From DATDAH01 sp963845425 (GTDB lineage Bacteria > Actinomycetota > Acidimicrobiia > Acidimicrobiales > DATDAH01), in contig CAWJSC010000002.1 in assembly GCA_963845425.1 (NCBI GenBank), positions 62,001 to 126,000 on the forward strand: a stretch of 64,000 nucleotides of DNA. The letters run 5' to 3'. Of the stretch, positions 7,608 to 16,263 are shown one piece after another. Each line of letters starts with the position of its first letter. Position 1 is the stretch's first letter. Below the pieces are notes generated by a model, which saw nothing but the letters and a program-made list of their open reading frames with translations, made no database searches and was not told the DNA's origin. The position numbers were made by a program, and so were the translations under genes.

Positions 7608-9848
7608 GTGGACGGTCTCGGATGGACAGCGGGGCACCGGCCCACAGCCGCCCGCGTTGCGGTCGCACTGAGCCTCGGGCTGGGGCTGGCCCTGGTCGCG
7701 CTGGTCGGCCTCGCCCCGGCCGCCGGCGCCGCCACCACCGCCACCCTGACGGGCGGGCGGTTGACGGTCACGGGGACCGGGGGCAATGACGTGATCGTCG
7801 TACGAGCGGTGAGCGGGTCACAGATAGAGGTCGCGTCCCTCGGCTCCAGCGCCCGATTCCCCGCCACCGCCGTCCGGTCGATCCGGGTGTTGGCGGGCGC
7901 CGGCCACGACTCGGTGCGCATCGACGACACCCGCCTCGCCTTCACGGTCACCCGACCAACCGTCCTCGACGGGGGCACGGGCAACGACACCCTCCGCGGC
8001 GGCAAGGGGCCCGAGACCCTCCGCGGCGGGACGGGCAACGACACCGCCACGGGCGGAAAGGGCAACGACACCGTCGAACTCGGGGCGGGCACGGACACCA
8101 GCATCTGGAGCGTCGGCAGCGGCACCGACGTGGTCGAGGGCGGCACCGAGACCGACACCCAACGCGCCGTCGGCACCGCGGGCGCCGACAGCTTCGCCGT
8201 GGCCGCCGAAGGGGCGCGGGTCCGGGTCGGTGTCGGGCCGGGCGCGGCGCGGACGCGCACCGTCGAGGCCGTCGAAGTGACCGCGGGCAACGGCAACGAC
8301 ACCATCGGGGCCGGCTCGCTCGCCGGTCTCGGCCTGACCGCACTGCGCCTCGACGCGGCCGGCGGCACCGACTCGGTCACCGTCACCGGCACCACCGGCG
8401 CCGACACGGTGGCCGTGGCGGACGGCACCGTCGCCGGCACCCGCACCGTCACCGGCACCACCGGTCCCGTGGCCGTGGCCGTCAAGGCCACGGAGGCGCT
8501 GCGGATCAACGGTGGTGACGACAGCGACACCCTGACCCTGCCCCCGCTCAGCGATCCGGTGACCTTCGGCGGGGGGGCCGGCACCGACCGGCTCGTCGTC
8601 ACGGGCACCCCCGCCCTCGACAGCTGGGCGTTCGCCGCCTCGGGCGCCACGCTCGAGATGTTCGACGGCGAATCGCTGCGGGTCGCGGCCACGGCGGTCG
8701 AGGGGCTGACCGCCACGCCGGGCGGCGGCGCCGACGGCGTGATCGTGCCGAGCCTGACGGCCACCGGCCTCACCGACGTGGACGTCGACCTCGGGGTCAA
8801 TGCGCTTCCGGACGGCAGTGTCGACCGGGTCGACGCGGTGGCCACCGCCGGGCCGGACGTCGTGCAGGTGACCACCGTCGGCCCGGCTGTCCAGGTGCTC
8901 AACAACGGCCCCCAGGTCGACATCAGCCACACCTCGGTGACCGACGAGCTCCACCTGGCCCTGGGCGCCGGCACCGACACCGGCAGCGCCGGGGCGCTGT
9001 CCACCCTGATCGCCCTCACCATCGAGGGCGGCGCCGGTGGTGACACCATCAACGGCGGCAACGGGCCCGACACCCTCGTCGGCGGCGACGACAACGACAC
9101 CATCGACGGGAACGGGGGCAACGACGTCGTGTTCCTCGGCGCCGACAACGACACCTCCGTCTGGGATCCGGGCGACGGCTCCGACATCACCGAGGGTCAG
9201 GCCGGCACGGACACCATGCGATTCAACGGCTCGGCCGGCGCGGAGGTCTTCGCCGCCTCGGCCAACGGCGGCCGGCTCCTCTTCACCCGCAACGTCGGCA
9301 ACATCGTCATGGACGTCGACGACGTCGAGGCCGTGGACCTGAACGCCCTCGGAGGGTCCGACACCATCACCGTCAGCAGCCTCAGCCCCACCGACGTCAG
9401 TCGCTTCGACGTGGACCTCGGCGTGAACGGCCTCGGCGACGCCGCCCTCGACACGATCACGGTCAACGGCACCGCCGGCGAGGACCTGATCCAGGTGACG
9501 CTGCTCGGCAGCGAGCTCGCGGTCCGCAGCCCCGACCTGGATCTCGTCGTCGACAACCCGGAGCTGGCCACCGACGCCCTCACCGTCAACACGAGCAACG
9601 GCAACGACACGATCACGGCCGGGACCGGGACGAACCTGATCCTGTTCACGTTCAATGGCGGCAACGACAACGACGTCCTCTTCGGCTCCCCGGGCAACGA
9701 CGTGCTGAACGGCGACGCCGGCGACGACGCCATCTTCGCGGGGGACGGCGCCGACACCATCAACGGCGGCACCAACACCGACTACGCCGACGGCGGCCCG
9801 GGGATCGACACGGCGAGCAACGTCGAGACCAGCGTCAACATCCCCTGA
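7608..9848 (+). CDS. Secreted RTX-like calcium-binding repeat protein
   Basis: About 746 residues from GTG 7608, preceded by a GGGGG ribosome site and followed by a clean signal peptide ending APAAGA. An in-frame upstream start at 7515 would put 31 extra residues before the signal peptide and is less likely. Glycine/aspartate nonapeptides (GGTGNDTLRGG, GGNGPDTLVGG, GSPGNDVLNGD) mark three RTX-type blocks near residues 125-160, 480-515 and 685-720. Between them are beta-rich segments that occur twice (around LGAGTDTSIW and LGADNDTSVW), an internal duplication of about 250 residues. RTX repeats fold on binding extracellular calcium. No enzymatic domain is recognisable and no type I secretion genes are nearby. 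Confidence 0.8.
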   Translation: MDGLGWTAGHRPTAARVAVALSLGLGLALVALVGLAPAAGAATTATLTGGRLTVTGTGGNDVIVVRAVSGSQIEVASLGSSARFPATAVRSIRVLAGAGHDSVRIDDTRLAFTVTRPTVLDGGTGNDTLRGGKGPETLRGGTGNDTATGGKGNDTVELGAGTDTSIWSVGSGTDVVEGGTETDTQRAVGTAGADSFAVAAEGARVRVGVGPGAARTRTVEAVEVTAGNGNDTIGAGSLAGLGLTALRLDAAGGTDSVTVTGTTGADTVAVADGTVAGTRTVTGTTGPVAVAVKATEALRINGGDDSDTLTLPPLSDPVTFGGGAGTDRLVVTGTPALDSWAFAASGATLEMFDGESLRVAATAVEGLTATPGGGADGVIVPSLTATGLTDVDVDLGVNALPDGSVDRVDAVATAGPDVVQVTTVGPAVQVLNNGPQVDISHTSVTDELHLALGAGTDTGSAGALSTLIALTIEGGAGGDTINGGNGPDTLVGGDDNDTIDGNGGNDVVFLGADNDTSVWDPGDGSDITEGQAGTDTMRFNGSAGAEVFAASANGGRLLFTRNVGNIVMDVDDVEAVDLNALGGSDTITVSSLSPTDVSRFDVDLGVNGLGDAALDTITVNGTAGEDLIQVTLLGSELAVRSPDLDLVVDNPELATDALTVNTSNGNDTITAGTGTNLILFTFNGGNDNDVLFGSPGNDVLNGDAGDDAIFAGDGADTINGGTNTDYADGGPGIDTASNVETSVNIP

Positions 9849-9871
9849 CGCCTCGTCGCCGTTCGGTCCGG

Positions 9872-10540
9872 TCAGCTGACGCCGGGGGTGACCACACCGG
9901 ACTCGTAGGCCAGCATCACCAGCTGGGTCCGGTCACGGGCATGGAGCTTGGTGAGCAGTCGACTCACGTGGGTCTTGACCGTGGCGTGTGACATGAACAG
10001 GGTCTCGGCGATCTCGGCGTTGGACAGGCCACGGGCCACCGCGACGAGCACCTCGCCCTCCCGGGGGGTCAGGCCCTTGAGCTGAACCGGCGGCCCCGGC
10101 GCCGGGGCCGCCGGAAGGCGAGCGAACTCCTCCATGATCCGGCGGGTCGCGGTGGGCGCGAGGAGCGACTCCCCCGAGGCGATCAGGCGGACGGCGTCGA
10201 GGAGCTCGTCGGGCGGTGTGTCCTTCAGGAGAAAGCCGCTCGCCCCGGCCCGCAGGGCGGCGAAGAGATACTCGTCGAGATCGAACATGGTGAGGATCAG
10301 CACCCTTGTCCCCGCCAGGCGATCATCGGCGGTGATCTGTCGGGTCGCCTCGACCCCGTCCATCTCGGGCATCCGGATGTCCATCAGGACCACGTCGGGC
10401 CGTTCCCGTTCGACCAGGCCGACCGCGGTCCGGCCGTCCTCGGCCTCACCGACGACCTCGATGTCGCCCGCCGCCTCCAGAAGCACGGCGAAGCCGCGGC
10501 GGAGCAGGGACTGGTCGTCGACGACGGCGACGCGGATCAC
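9872..10540 (-). CDS. NarL/LuxR-type response regulator
   Basis: A 222-residue response regulator. The receiver domain has acidic pair D8/D9, phospho-acceptor D54 (VVLMDIRMPEMDG) and the conserved lysine in LLKD. The C-terminal LuxR HTH (LTPREGEVLVAVARGLSNAE, residues about 152-171, then helix to about 212) is typical. It overlaps the upstream histidine kinase gene by 4 bases (ATGA), so the pair is translated together. Targets are unknown. The neighbouring CPBP protease, divergent from the kinase, is a plausible one. Confidence 0.93.
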   Translation of the reverse strand: MIRVAVVDDQSLLRRGFAVLLEAAGDIEVVGEAEDGRTAVGLVERERPDVVLMDIRMPEMDGVEATRQITADDRLAGTRVLILTMFDLDEYLFAALRAGASGFLLKDTPPDELLDAVRLIASGESLLAPTATRRIMEEFARLPAAPAPGPPVQLKGLTPREGEVLVAVARGLSNAEIAETLFMSHATVKTHVSRLLTKLHARDRTQLVMLAYESGVVTPGVS

Positions 10541-11547
10541 GCCGGGACCTCGCCGTACGGGAGGCGGGCGGTGAGCCGGTAGCCACCGGTGGTCGACTTC
10601 CCGGTCTCGAGCGAGCCGCCGTAGAGGGCGACGCGCTCCCGCATGCCGACCAGCCCGTAGCCGCTTGCCCGCTTGTCCGTCGGCCCCCGCCCGTCGTCGT
10701 CGACGTCGACCACCAGGACGTCGGGTGTGCAGGCGAGGTGCACGACCGTCCGGTGCGCCCGCGCGTGGCGCAGGGTGTTCGAGAGGGCCTCCTGCACGAT
10801 GCGGTACGCCGCCAGGCCCACGCCAGAGGGAACCAGGGTCGCGTCACCGTCGATGACGAGGTCGACGACGAGCCCCGTCCCCGCCACGTCCCGCACGAGC
10901 CGGTCCAGATCGGCCAGTCCGGGGGCGGGGGCGTAGGCCACGTCGGCCATCGGGCTGCGCATCGCCCCGAGGAGCCGGCGGATCTCGGCGAGGCTGGACC
11001 GGCTGGCGCCGGAGATGTCCGCCAGCGCCTGCTTGGCGCCGGCCGGGTCGCGGTCGATCACCTGCAGGCCCACGCTGGCCTGGACGGCGATGACCCCCAG
11101 GGAGTGGGCCACGACGTCGTGCACCTCACGGGCGATGCGCAGGCGCTCGTCGGCCGCCGCCCGCAACTCGGCCTCGGCCTGGTGGTCCTCCAGCGCGGCG
11201 ATCCGGTGCCGGCGGGACTGGGCGATCCAGCCGATCAGCATCACCACGCCGAAAGCGCCACCGGTGGCCAGGAGCTGGCCGGCGCCGAACCCGGCGACGT
11301 CACCGAGGAGGATGAGGACGAGTAGGCCCCCCATCCCGACACCGGCCACCAGCACCTCGACGAGCGGGCGGTATGCCGCAACCGTGTACGCCGCGAGGAG
11401 GAGTAGGAGGGGGAAGGCGCCCTCGCTGTGGCCCCCGAGCATCCAGGCCGCCACCGCACCGCCACCGGCGACGAAGACGGCTACCAGCGACCACGCCGGC
11501 AACCGCTCCAGCCGCTGGGAGGCCCGGGACACCGTGGTCGCGGTCAC
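10537..11547 (-). CDS. NarL-type sensor histidine kinase (HisKA_3/HATPase)
   Basis: 336 residues from GTG 11547. That start is supported by TATTTT exactly 6 bases upstream (leaderless pattern) and by the first transmembrane helix beginning soon after. About four N-terminal membrane segments precede a HisKA_3 dimerisation domain with the phospho-acceptor motif REVHDVVAHSLGVI and a C-terminal HATPase domain (N-box EALSNTLRHA, G-box DDDGRG). It has no large extracellular sensor, so the signal is probably membrane-associated. It is coupled by a 4-base overlap to the response regulator. Confidence 0.92.
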   Translation of the reverse strand: MTATTVSRASQRLERLPAWSLVAVFVAGGGAVAAWMLGGHSEGAFPLLLLLAAYTVAAYRPLVEVLVAGVGMGGLLVLILLGDVAGFGAGQLLATGGAFGVVMLIGWIAQSRRHRIAALEDHQAEAELRAAADERLRIAREVHDVVAHSLGVIAVQASVGLQVIDRDPAGAKQALADISGASRSSLAEIRRLLGAMRSPMADVAYAPAPGLADLDRLVRDVAGTGLVVDLVIDGDATLVPSGVGLAAYRIVQEALSNTLRHARAHRTVVHLACTPDVLVVDVDDDGRGPTDKRASGYGLVGMRERVALYGGSLETGKSTTGGYRLTARLPYGEVPA

Positions 11548-11553
11548 CAGGCC

Positions 11554-11559
11554 AAAATA
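11554..11559 (-). promoter_or_regulatory. Leaderless-type -10 (TATTTT) for the histidine kinase gene
   Basis: TATTTT on the minus strand is followed by GGCCTG and the GTG start at 11547, with no room for a ribosome site. This is a short AT-rich island in GC-rich sequence. Confidence 0.6.
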
Positions 11560-11677
11560 CCCAGGGGGCGACGGCGGCGCATCCGGCCACGGACGTACGT
11601 CTCGGGACGTACCCGGCCCCCGTCGCAATGGCCGCCAGACCGACGACGGAGGCGGCGTCCGGGCGCATCGTCGAGCC

Positions 11678-12469
11678 ATGGAAACGTTGATCGAACCCAC
11701 AACCGACGTCGGCGGGGCCGACGAGGCCATCGTGACGATCCCGCAGTACACGCGAACGGCGATCCTCGGCATCTGGGCGGCCGCGGCCCTCCCGATGGCC
11801 GTGCTGGCCTGGTTGGTGACGCCCTGGCTGTCGTCCACCCTCGACGGGCCCGAGCCGTTCGCCCGGGCCATCATCGTCTGCCTCACCGTCGGATTGGTCT
11901 GGCAGTTCGTCCTGGTGGCCGGCCTCGTCCGGATCGAGCAGGGCAACCTCCGTTGGGCGACCCTGCGCGACGCCCTCTGGCTCAGGGCCCCCCGCAGCCC
12001 GCGGACCGGGCGTCGCGGCGGCAGGGTCTGGTGGGTGCTGCTCCCGCTGATCGTCGCGTTCGGGGCCAAGGACATCCTCCCGTCCCTGCCCCACCCCGCA
12101 GCCCGCGACCTCGGGCTCTTCCTCGAGTCAGCCACCGGCCAGAGCTTCATGAGCGGGGCATGGGGGTGGTTCGCGGTGATGCTGGTGATGTTCTTCTTCA
12201 ACACCGTGCTGGGCGAGGAACTCCTGTTCCGGGGGTTCCTGCTGCCGAGGATGAACGGCGCCTTCGGCGACCGGGACTGGCTGGTGAACGGCGCGCTGTT
12301 CGCCGGTTACCACCTGCATGTGCCGTGGGTCATCCCCGTCACCCTGGTCGACACCTTCATCCTGGCCTGGCCGGCCAAGCGCTGTCGCAGCGCTTGGGTC
12401 AGCATCTCGGTGCACAGCGCCCAGAGCCTGTTCTTCGCGGTCGCCGTGCTCGCCCTCGTCCTCAGCTGA
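11678..12469 (+). CDS. CPBP family intramembrane metalloprotease
   Basis: A 263-residue polytopic membrane protein with about six hydrophobic segments and the three CPBP (Abi/CAAX) motifs: EELLFRG near residue 181, FAGYH near 207 and the late helix HSAQS near 247. In this family the glutamates and histidines coordinate a catalytic metal inside the membrane. Bacterial members act in regulated proteolysis or bacteriocin self-protection. The gene is divergent from the two-component system and followed by a tRNA gene. Substrate unknown. Confidence 0.85.
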   Translation: METLIEPTTDVGGADEAIVTIPQYTRTAILGIWAAAALPMAVLAWLVTPWLSSTLDGPEPFARAIIVCLTVGLVWQFVLVAGLVRIEQGNLRWATLRDALWLRAPRSPRTGRRGGRVWWVLLPLIVAFGAKDILPSLPHPAARDLGLFLESATGQSFMSGAWGWFAVMLVMFFFNTVLGEELLFRGFLLPRMNGAFGDRDWLVNGALFAGYHLHVPWVIPVTLVDTFILAWPAKRCRSAWVSISVHSAQSLFFAVAVLALVLS

Positions 12470-12664
12470 CGCAACTGAGCGGCCCGATCGGTGCCCGGTC
12501 GCCCGTCGGCCGGGCCCGCCGCGTCAGGGTCGAGCGTCTCGGGCCTCACCGCGTCGCGGGCCACCGGCGGACCGAGCGAACGGACGCTCAGATCCCACCG
12601 ATGGCCCGATGAGCGAGGATCCCGAGTTCCTCGGGTCGCCCGTGCTACAATGGTTTCTGTTGGT

Positions 12665-12741
12665 TGGTGGAGGTGAGCGGATTCGAACCGCCGGCCTCTA
12701 CGTTGCGAACGTAGCGCTCTAGCCAACTGAGCTACACCCCC
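12665..12741 (-). tRNA. tRNA-Ala (anticodon CGC), CCA encoded
   Basis: The minus strand folds into a complete cloverleaf. The acceptor pairs GGGGGTG (12735-12741) with CACCTCC and contains the alanine identity pair G3:U70. The anticodon stem-loop is CTACG-TTCGCAA-CGTAG, with anticodon CGC reading GCG codons. The T-loop GGTTCGAATCC is present, and CCA is genomically encoded (12665-12667) after discriminator A. Confidence 0.95.
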
Positions 12742-12816
12742 GGGTACGGGGGACCAAGGGTAGCGAGACAGACAGCTCAAGACCGACGCGGGCAGTGTCG
12801 ATCATCAGGGAGTTCC

Positions 12817-13329
12817 ATGTCCACCTCTCGCCACCGCCCCCGGTTCCGGCGTGCCGCGACCGTCGCCCTCTTGGCGGCACTGCTGCTGACACCGCCGATG
12901 CTTGACTCGCCAGCGTCGGCCGCCGAGGCGACCACCCGGGTCACGGCCCGGAGCATGAACGCCAGCCAGCAGCGCGTCGTCAACGACATCAACTACAGCC
13001 GACGGGCCAGAGGCAAGCGCTCGCTGAGGACCAACGGGCTGATGAACCAGCGGGCCCAGAACTGGGCCCGGCGCCTGGCCTCCTGTCAGTGCCTGCAGCA
13101 CCGCAGTGGCCCCTACGGCGCCCCGAGTGGCTGGTGCGCGGCAGCCGAGAACGTCGGGCGCAGCGGTAATGGCGGTCGGCTCGGTGCCCTGCACGCCGCG
13201 TTCATGCGCTCGTCGGGCCACCGCCAGAACATCCTGAACAGTCGCTGGACGACGCTCGGGGTGGGCGTCGCCCGGGACGGGTCCGGCGAGTACTTCGTGG
13301 TGCACGCGTTCGCCGACCTCAGCTGCTGA
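12817..13329 (+). CDS. Secreted CAP (SCP/PR-1) domain protein
   Basis: A 170-residue protein with a twin-arginine-like basic N-terminus, hydrophobic core and signal cleavage around ASA-AEA (residue about 33), then a single CAP domain. Visible CAP motifs are the N-terminal helix (QQRVVNDINYSRR), WCAAAENVG and SSGHRQNILNSRW, followed by the final strands GVGVARDG and YFVVHAFAD. Four cysteines could form two disulfides in the exported protein. Bacterial CAP proteins are extracellular and their activities are mostly unknown. A strong hairpin follows the stop codon. Confidence 0.88.
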   Translation: MSTSRHRPRFRRAATVALLAALLLTPPMLDSPASAAEATTRVTARSMNASQQRVVNDINYSRRARGKRSLRTNGLMNQRAQNWARRLASCQCLQHRSGPYGAPSGWCAAAENVGRSGNGGRLGALHAAFMRSSGHRQNILNSRWTTLGVGVARDGSGEYFVVHAFADLSC

Positions 13330-13331
13330 GT

Positions 13332-13353
13332 CGCCCCGGCCGACGCCGGGGCG
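13332..13353 (+). terminator. Hairpin directly after the CAP gene
   Basis: CGCCCCGGC and GCCGGGGCG form a perfect 9-bp stem with a 4-base loop, starting 3 bases after the stop codon. No T-tract follows, as is common in GC-rich actinobacteria. Confidence 0.5.
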
Positions 13354-13365
13354 AGGGACGTCAGA

Positions 13366-13632
13366 GCGAGCGGTCCACGACGGCCGGCACGACGACGATC
13401 TCCGCCCCGGGCGAGGGACGACAGGCTCCGCCCCGGCACACCGGGCGAGGGACGTCAGGCTCCGCCCCGGCCGCACCGGCGAGGGACGACAGGCTCCGCC
13501 CCGGCCGCACCGGCGAGGGACGACAGGCTCCGCCCCGGCCGCACCGGCGAGGGACGACAGGCTCCGCCCCGGCCGCACCGGCGAGGGACGACAGCGCGAG
13601 CGGTCCATGACAGCCAGCACGACGACGATCTC
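13366..13632. repeat. 34-bp tandem repeat array bracketed by direct repeats
   Basis: The unit beginning CTCCGCCCCGGCCGCACCGG has period 34. Copies start at 13426, 13460, 13494, 13528 and 13562, and a shortened 26-bp copy lies at 13400-13425. The array is bracketed by two nearly identical copies of a roughly 38-bp sequence (13366-13404 and 13596-13632: GCGAGCGGTCCA, then GCACGACGACGATCTCC). A period not divisible by three argues against coding. This is the content of most of the gene-free stretch 13330-13720; I see nothing in the remainder. Confidence 0.85.
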
Positions 13633-13720
13633 CCCCGCGGCGACAGGGGACAGACAGACCTCAGGCGATGAGGTGGCGGGCTCGTCGGTCGCCGGGGCCG
13701 GCGATCAGGCGATCAGGGGA

Positions 13721-14515
13721 TCAGTTGGCCTGGGAGCGGACGACCCGGAAGGCCGTCGACTCGATCTCGACCGGGGCCAGGTCGGCGTTGCCCGGGCGGA
13801 AGCCACCGCCCTGGGCCAGCAACTCGGAGGGAGCGACCCCCTCGCCGCCGTGGGGCAGGAAGGCGACCTTGATCTCGCGCTCGGCCTTGGCCTTCTGCAG
13901 GCGGATCAGCAGGGTCACGTAAAGGACCAGGGCGATGTCGATCAGCAGGTGCAGGGCCAGCACGGGGCCGCCCAGGCCGACGGCCATGAGCAGGCTGAGC
14001 CCACTGGCGGCGACGAGCGTGTAGAGGACCTCGCGGCGGCGCTTCCGGGCGGCCCGGGAGGCCATGACCTCGGCGGGGATGGGGCCTCGAGCGGATGCGG
14101 TGCCGAGCTCCCCCGATGTCTCGTCGACCTCGGGGGCCAGCAGGAAGCGGGCGTCCTCGATGACCACGTCCTGGGCCTCGGGGCCGGCGTCGGGACCACC
14201 GATGATGGAGAACGCGGAGGACTGGGGCTCGGGAGCGCGGGGCACGAGCTGGGGGGCGCCCCGGCGGGTCAGCGGGTGGCGGGAGCCGGCGGGCAGGGGG
14301 CTGCCAGCCTGCTGGGGGCTGCCCAGCGACGACGAGGCCACCGGGAGGTACCCCGAGCGGTCGCGGTGGCTGAACGAGCGGGAGAGGGCGTTGAGCGTGT
14401 TGGACACAGGGCTCTGGGAGCCTGCAGCCCGGTTGTCGTTGCGGTCACGGAGGTACGGCGGCAGCAGTACTGCGGCCCACATACCGACCAGGATCAGCAG
14501 GACGATGGGTGTCAC
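13721..14515 (-). CDS. glpR: SepX/GlpR-family membrane protein of the divisome
   Basis: 264 residues: an N-terminal transmembrane helix (IVLLILVGMWAAVLLPPYLR) ending in a basic stretch, a long low-complexity cytoplasmic region, and two C-terminal hydrophobic helices (about residues 165-212). This topology and the N-terminal PPYLRDR signature match the actinobacterial SepX/GlpR family (M. tuberculosis Rv0996, Streptomyces SepX, corynebacterial GlpR). Members of that family act in cell division, and GlpR is the membrane receptor for the gephyrin-like Glp protein. The presence of glp four genes upstream on the same strand supports the call. It has its own AT-rich upstream region (about 14590-14660). 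Confidence 0.75.
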   Translation of the reverse strand: MTPIVLLILVGMWAAVLLPPYLRDRNDNRAAGSQSPVSNTLNALSRSFSHRDRSGYLPVASSSLGSPQQAGSPLPAGSRHPLTRRGAPQLVPRAPEPQSSAFSIIGGPDAGPEAQDVVIEDARFLLAPEVDETSGELGTASARGPIPAEVMASRAARKRRREVLYTLVAASGLSLLMAVGLGGPVLALHLLIDIALVLYVTLLIRLQKAKAEREIKVAFLPHGGEGVAPSELLAQGGGFRPGNADLAPVEIESTAFRVVRSQAN

Positions 14516-14589
14516 TCAGAGGGTTCCTCTGTCGGCGGCAGGTCTCGCCCCGTCTCGGGCGGTGTCGTGATGGCGCGCTCTCGGCTCCG

Positions 14590-14660
14590 GCACGACGATT
14601 CTCAGTTGTTACGAACATTACATTTCTACTACGAAGAGGCAACCATAGCGAATCAGGGCG
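14590..14660 (-). promoter_or_regulatory. AT-rich probable promoter region of glpR
   Basis: This 70-base stretch is strikingly AT-rich against the background and lies in the 170-base gap between moaC and glpR. Candidate -10-like sequence TGTAAT occurs on the minus strand, but I cannot assign a matching -35 with confidence. Confidence 0.4.
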
Positions 14661-14685
14661 GCACTCGTGGTCATGGCGATCTGAC

Positions 14686-15192
14686 TCAGGCGTCAGCGGA
14701 CGGGGCGCCCTCGGTGTCGGCCCGGCGGTAGGTACCGGTGCGCCCACCCGTCTTCTCCCACAGCGTGATGTCGCCGATCACCATCGACTTGTCGGCCGAC
14801 TTGCACATGTCATAGATGGTGAGAGCGGCGATCGAACAGGCCGTCAGCGCCTCCATCTCCACCCCGGTGCGGTCCACCGTCTCCACCTGCGCCTCGATCT
14901 CGATGTAGGTGTCCTCGATACGGAAGTTGACCAGCACCGAGCCCACCAGCAGGGGGTGGCAGAGGGGGATGAGGTCGGCGGTGCGCTTGGCCGCCTGGAT
15001 GCCCGACACCCGGGCCACAGCGAGCACGTCGCCCTTCGTGATGGCGCCGCGGGCGACCAACGAGGTCGTCTCCGGCTCCATGTGGACCCGACCCCGGGCC
15101 ACGGCCCGGCGGTGAGTCGCCTCCTTGGGAGTCACATCCACCATGCGGGCCCGACCGAGAGGGTCGAGGTGGGTGAGGCCGACGTCGCTCAT
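14686..15192 (-). CDS. moaC: Cyclic pyranopterin monophosphate synthase MoaC
   Basis: 168 residues from ATG 15192, a start fixed by TAGGCT 7 bases upstream (leaderless pattern). The sequence is classic MoaC: RMVDVTPKEATHRRAVARG, PLCHPL (substrate-binding histidine), GVEMEALTACSIAALTIYDMC, then the lysine-containing KSADKSMVIGDI. MoaC completes conversion of GTP to cyclic pyranopterin monophosphate, the first stage of molybdenum cofactor synthesis, working directly after MoaA. It lies 44 bases from moaA in the same direction. Confidence 0.95.
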   Translation of the reverse strand: MSDVGLTHLDPLGRARMVDVTPKEATHRRAVARGRVHMEPETTSLVARGAITKGDVLAVARVSGIQAAKRTADLIPLCHPLLVGSVLVNFRIEDTYIEIEAQVETVDRTGVEMEALTACSIAALTIYDMCKSADKSMVIGDITLWEKTGGRTGTYRRADTEGAPSADA

Positions 15193-15199
15193 GGCGGCC

Positions 15200-15205
15200 A
15201 GCCTA
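15200..15205 (-). promoter_or_regulatory. Leaderless-type -10 (TAGGCT) for moaC
   Basis: TAGGCT on the minus strand is followed by GGCCGCC and ATG 15192, implying that moaC can be transcribed independently of moaA as a leaderless message. Confidence 0.6.
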
Positions 15206-15236
15206 GTGAGCGGGGGTGGGGTGGCCCGAAGTGGGC

Positions 15237-16220
15237 TCAGCCGCCGATCTGGCTCATCGACTTGGCCGGGCGGATGAAGTGGACCTGGTTGATCTGGTGC
15301 CCGGCCCACTTGGCGGCGACGTTGGCGGTGACTGCGGCGGCCAGGTCGTCGTCGGTCCCGCCGCCCCGGAGCAGGCCGCGGAGGTCGACCTCGTCGAGGG
15401 CGAAGAGGCAGTTGCGCAGGCCGCCCTCAGCGGTCAGGCGAACGCGGTCACAGGAGCCGCAGAACGCATCGGTGACGCTGGGGATGACCCCGATCTCACC
15501 TCGGCCGTCCAGGTAGCGGTGGCGCTCAGCGGGGTCGTGGTCCCGGGTGACGGCCTCGAGGGGGTACTCGGCGCCGATCGTGGCCACGATTTCGTCCCGG
15601 CTCACCACCTGGGCGGCGGTCCACCCCCCGTCGGCGTCGAGGGGCATGAACTCGATGAAGCGGACGTGCACGCCCTTGTCGCGACCGAAGGTGGCGAAGT
15701 CGACGATCTCGTCGTCGTTGACACCGCGCATGAGCACGACGTTGACCTTGACCGGGTCGAATCCGGCGGCCATCGCGGCGTCGATGCCTTCCAGCACCTC
15801 GGTCAGAGCGTCCCGGCGGGTGAGCTCGCGGAAGCGGTCCGCCCGCAGCGAGTCGATCGAGATGTTGATGCGACGCAGGCCGGCGGCGGCCAAGTCGTCG
15901 GCCATCAGACCGAGGGTGGCGCCGTTGGTGGTCATGGCCAGGTCCACGCCGAGGGCGGCCAGCTTGGCGACCAGGATCGGCAGGCGGGCCCGGACCGTCG
16001 GCTCGCCACCGGTCAGGCGGATCGAGTCGAAGGCGAAGCGCTCCACCAGGACCCCGGCGATGCGCTCGATCTCCTCGAAGGTGAGGATCTCCTCCCGGGG
16101 GGTCCAGTCCATGCCCTCCTCGGGCATGCAGTAGACGCAACGGAAGTTGCAGCGGTCGGTGACCGAGATGCGTAGGTCGCGGTGCACCCGACCGAACGAG
16201 TCAACCAACGGCGTCCCCAC
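15237..16220 (-). CDS. moaA: GTP 3',8-cyclase MoaA (radical SAM)
   Basis: 327 residues from GTG 16220. Residues 24-31 hold the radical-SAM cluster motif CNFRCVYC. The C-terminal second cluster motif is CGSC with a third cysteine 13 residues on (GLRNC), as in MoaA. The protein ends in Ile-Gly-Gly, and the C-terminal GG pair is known to be required for MoaA activity. It converts GTP to 3',8-cyclo-dihydro-GTP. The start is supported by TAGGGT 6 bases upstream. The gene lies between glp/moeA and moaC in a molybdenum cofactor group. Confidence 0.96.
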   Translation of the reverse strand: MGTPLVDSFGRVHRDLRISVTDRCNFRCVYCMPEEGMDWTPREEILTFEEIERIAGVLVERFAFDSIRLTGGEPTVRARLPILVAKLAALGVDLAMTTNGATLGLMADDLAAAGLRRINISIDSLRADRFRELTRRDALTEVLEGIDAAMAAGFDPVKVNVVLMRGVNDDEIVDFATFGRDKGVHVRFIEFMPLDADGGWTAAQVVSRDEIVATIGAEYPLEAVTRDHDPAERHRYLDGRGEIGVIPSVTDAFCGSCDRVRLTAEGGLRNCLFALDEVDLRGLLRGGGTDDDLAAAVTANVAAKWAGHQINQVHFIRPAKSMSQIGG

Positions 16221-16226
16221 GACTCC

Positions 16227-16232
16227 ACCCTA
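16227..16232 (-). promoter_or_regulatory. Leaderless-type -10 (TAGGGT) for moaA
   Basis: TAGGGT on the minus strand, then GGAGTC and GTG 16220. GGAG is present but lies too close to the start to act as a normal ribosome site. Confidence 0.55.
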
Positions 16233-16263
16233 CGGGGACGGGTCGGCGGCGGCATCCGGGGAT

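Noticed and set aside
11548..12204. N-terminal extension of the histidine kinase to 555 codons
   Set aside because: The extra sequence is antisense to the CPBP gene, and the leaderless -10 just before GTG 11547 marks the real start.
13400..13595. 34-bp array as a CRISPR
   Set aside because: Units are directly adjacent with no variable spacers, and no cas genes are present.
12805..13620. 271-codon minus-strand frame over the CAP gene and repeat array
   Set aside because: It consists of antisense of the CAP gene and translation of the 34-bp repeats, whose period shifts frame each copy.
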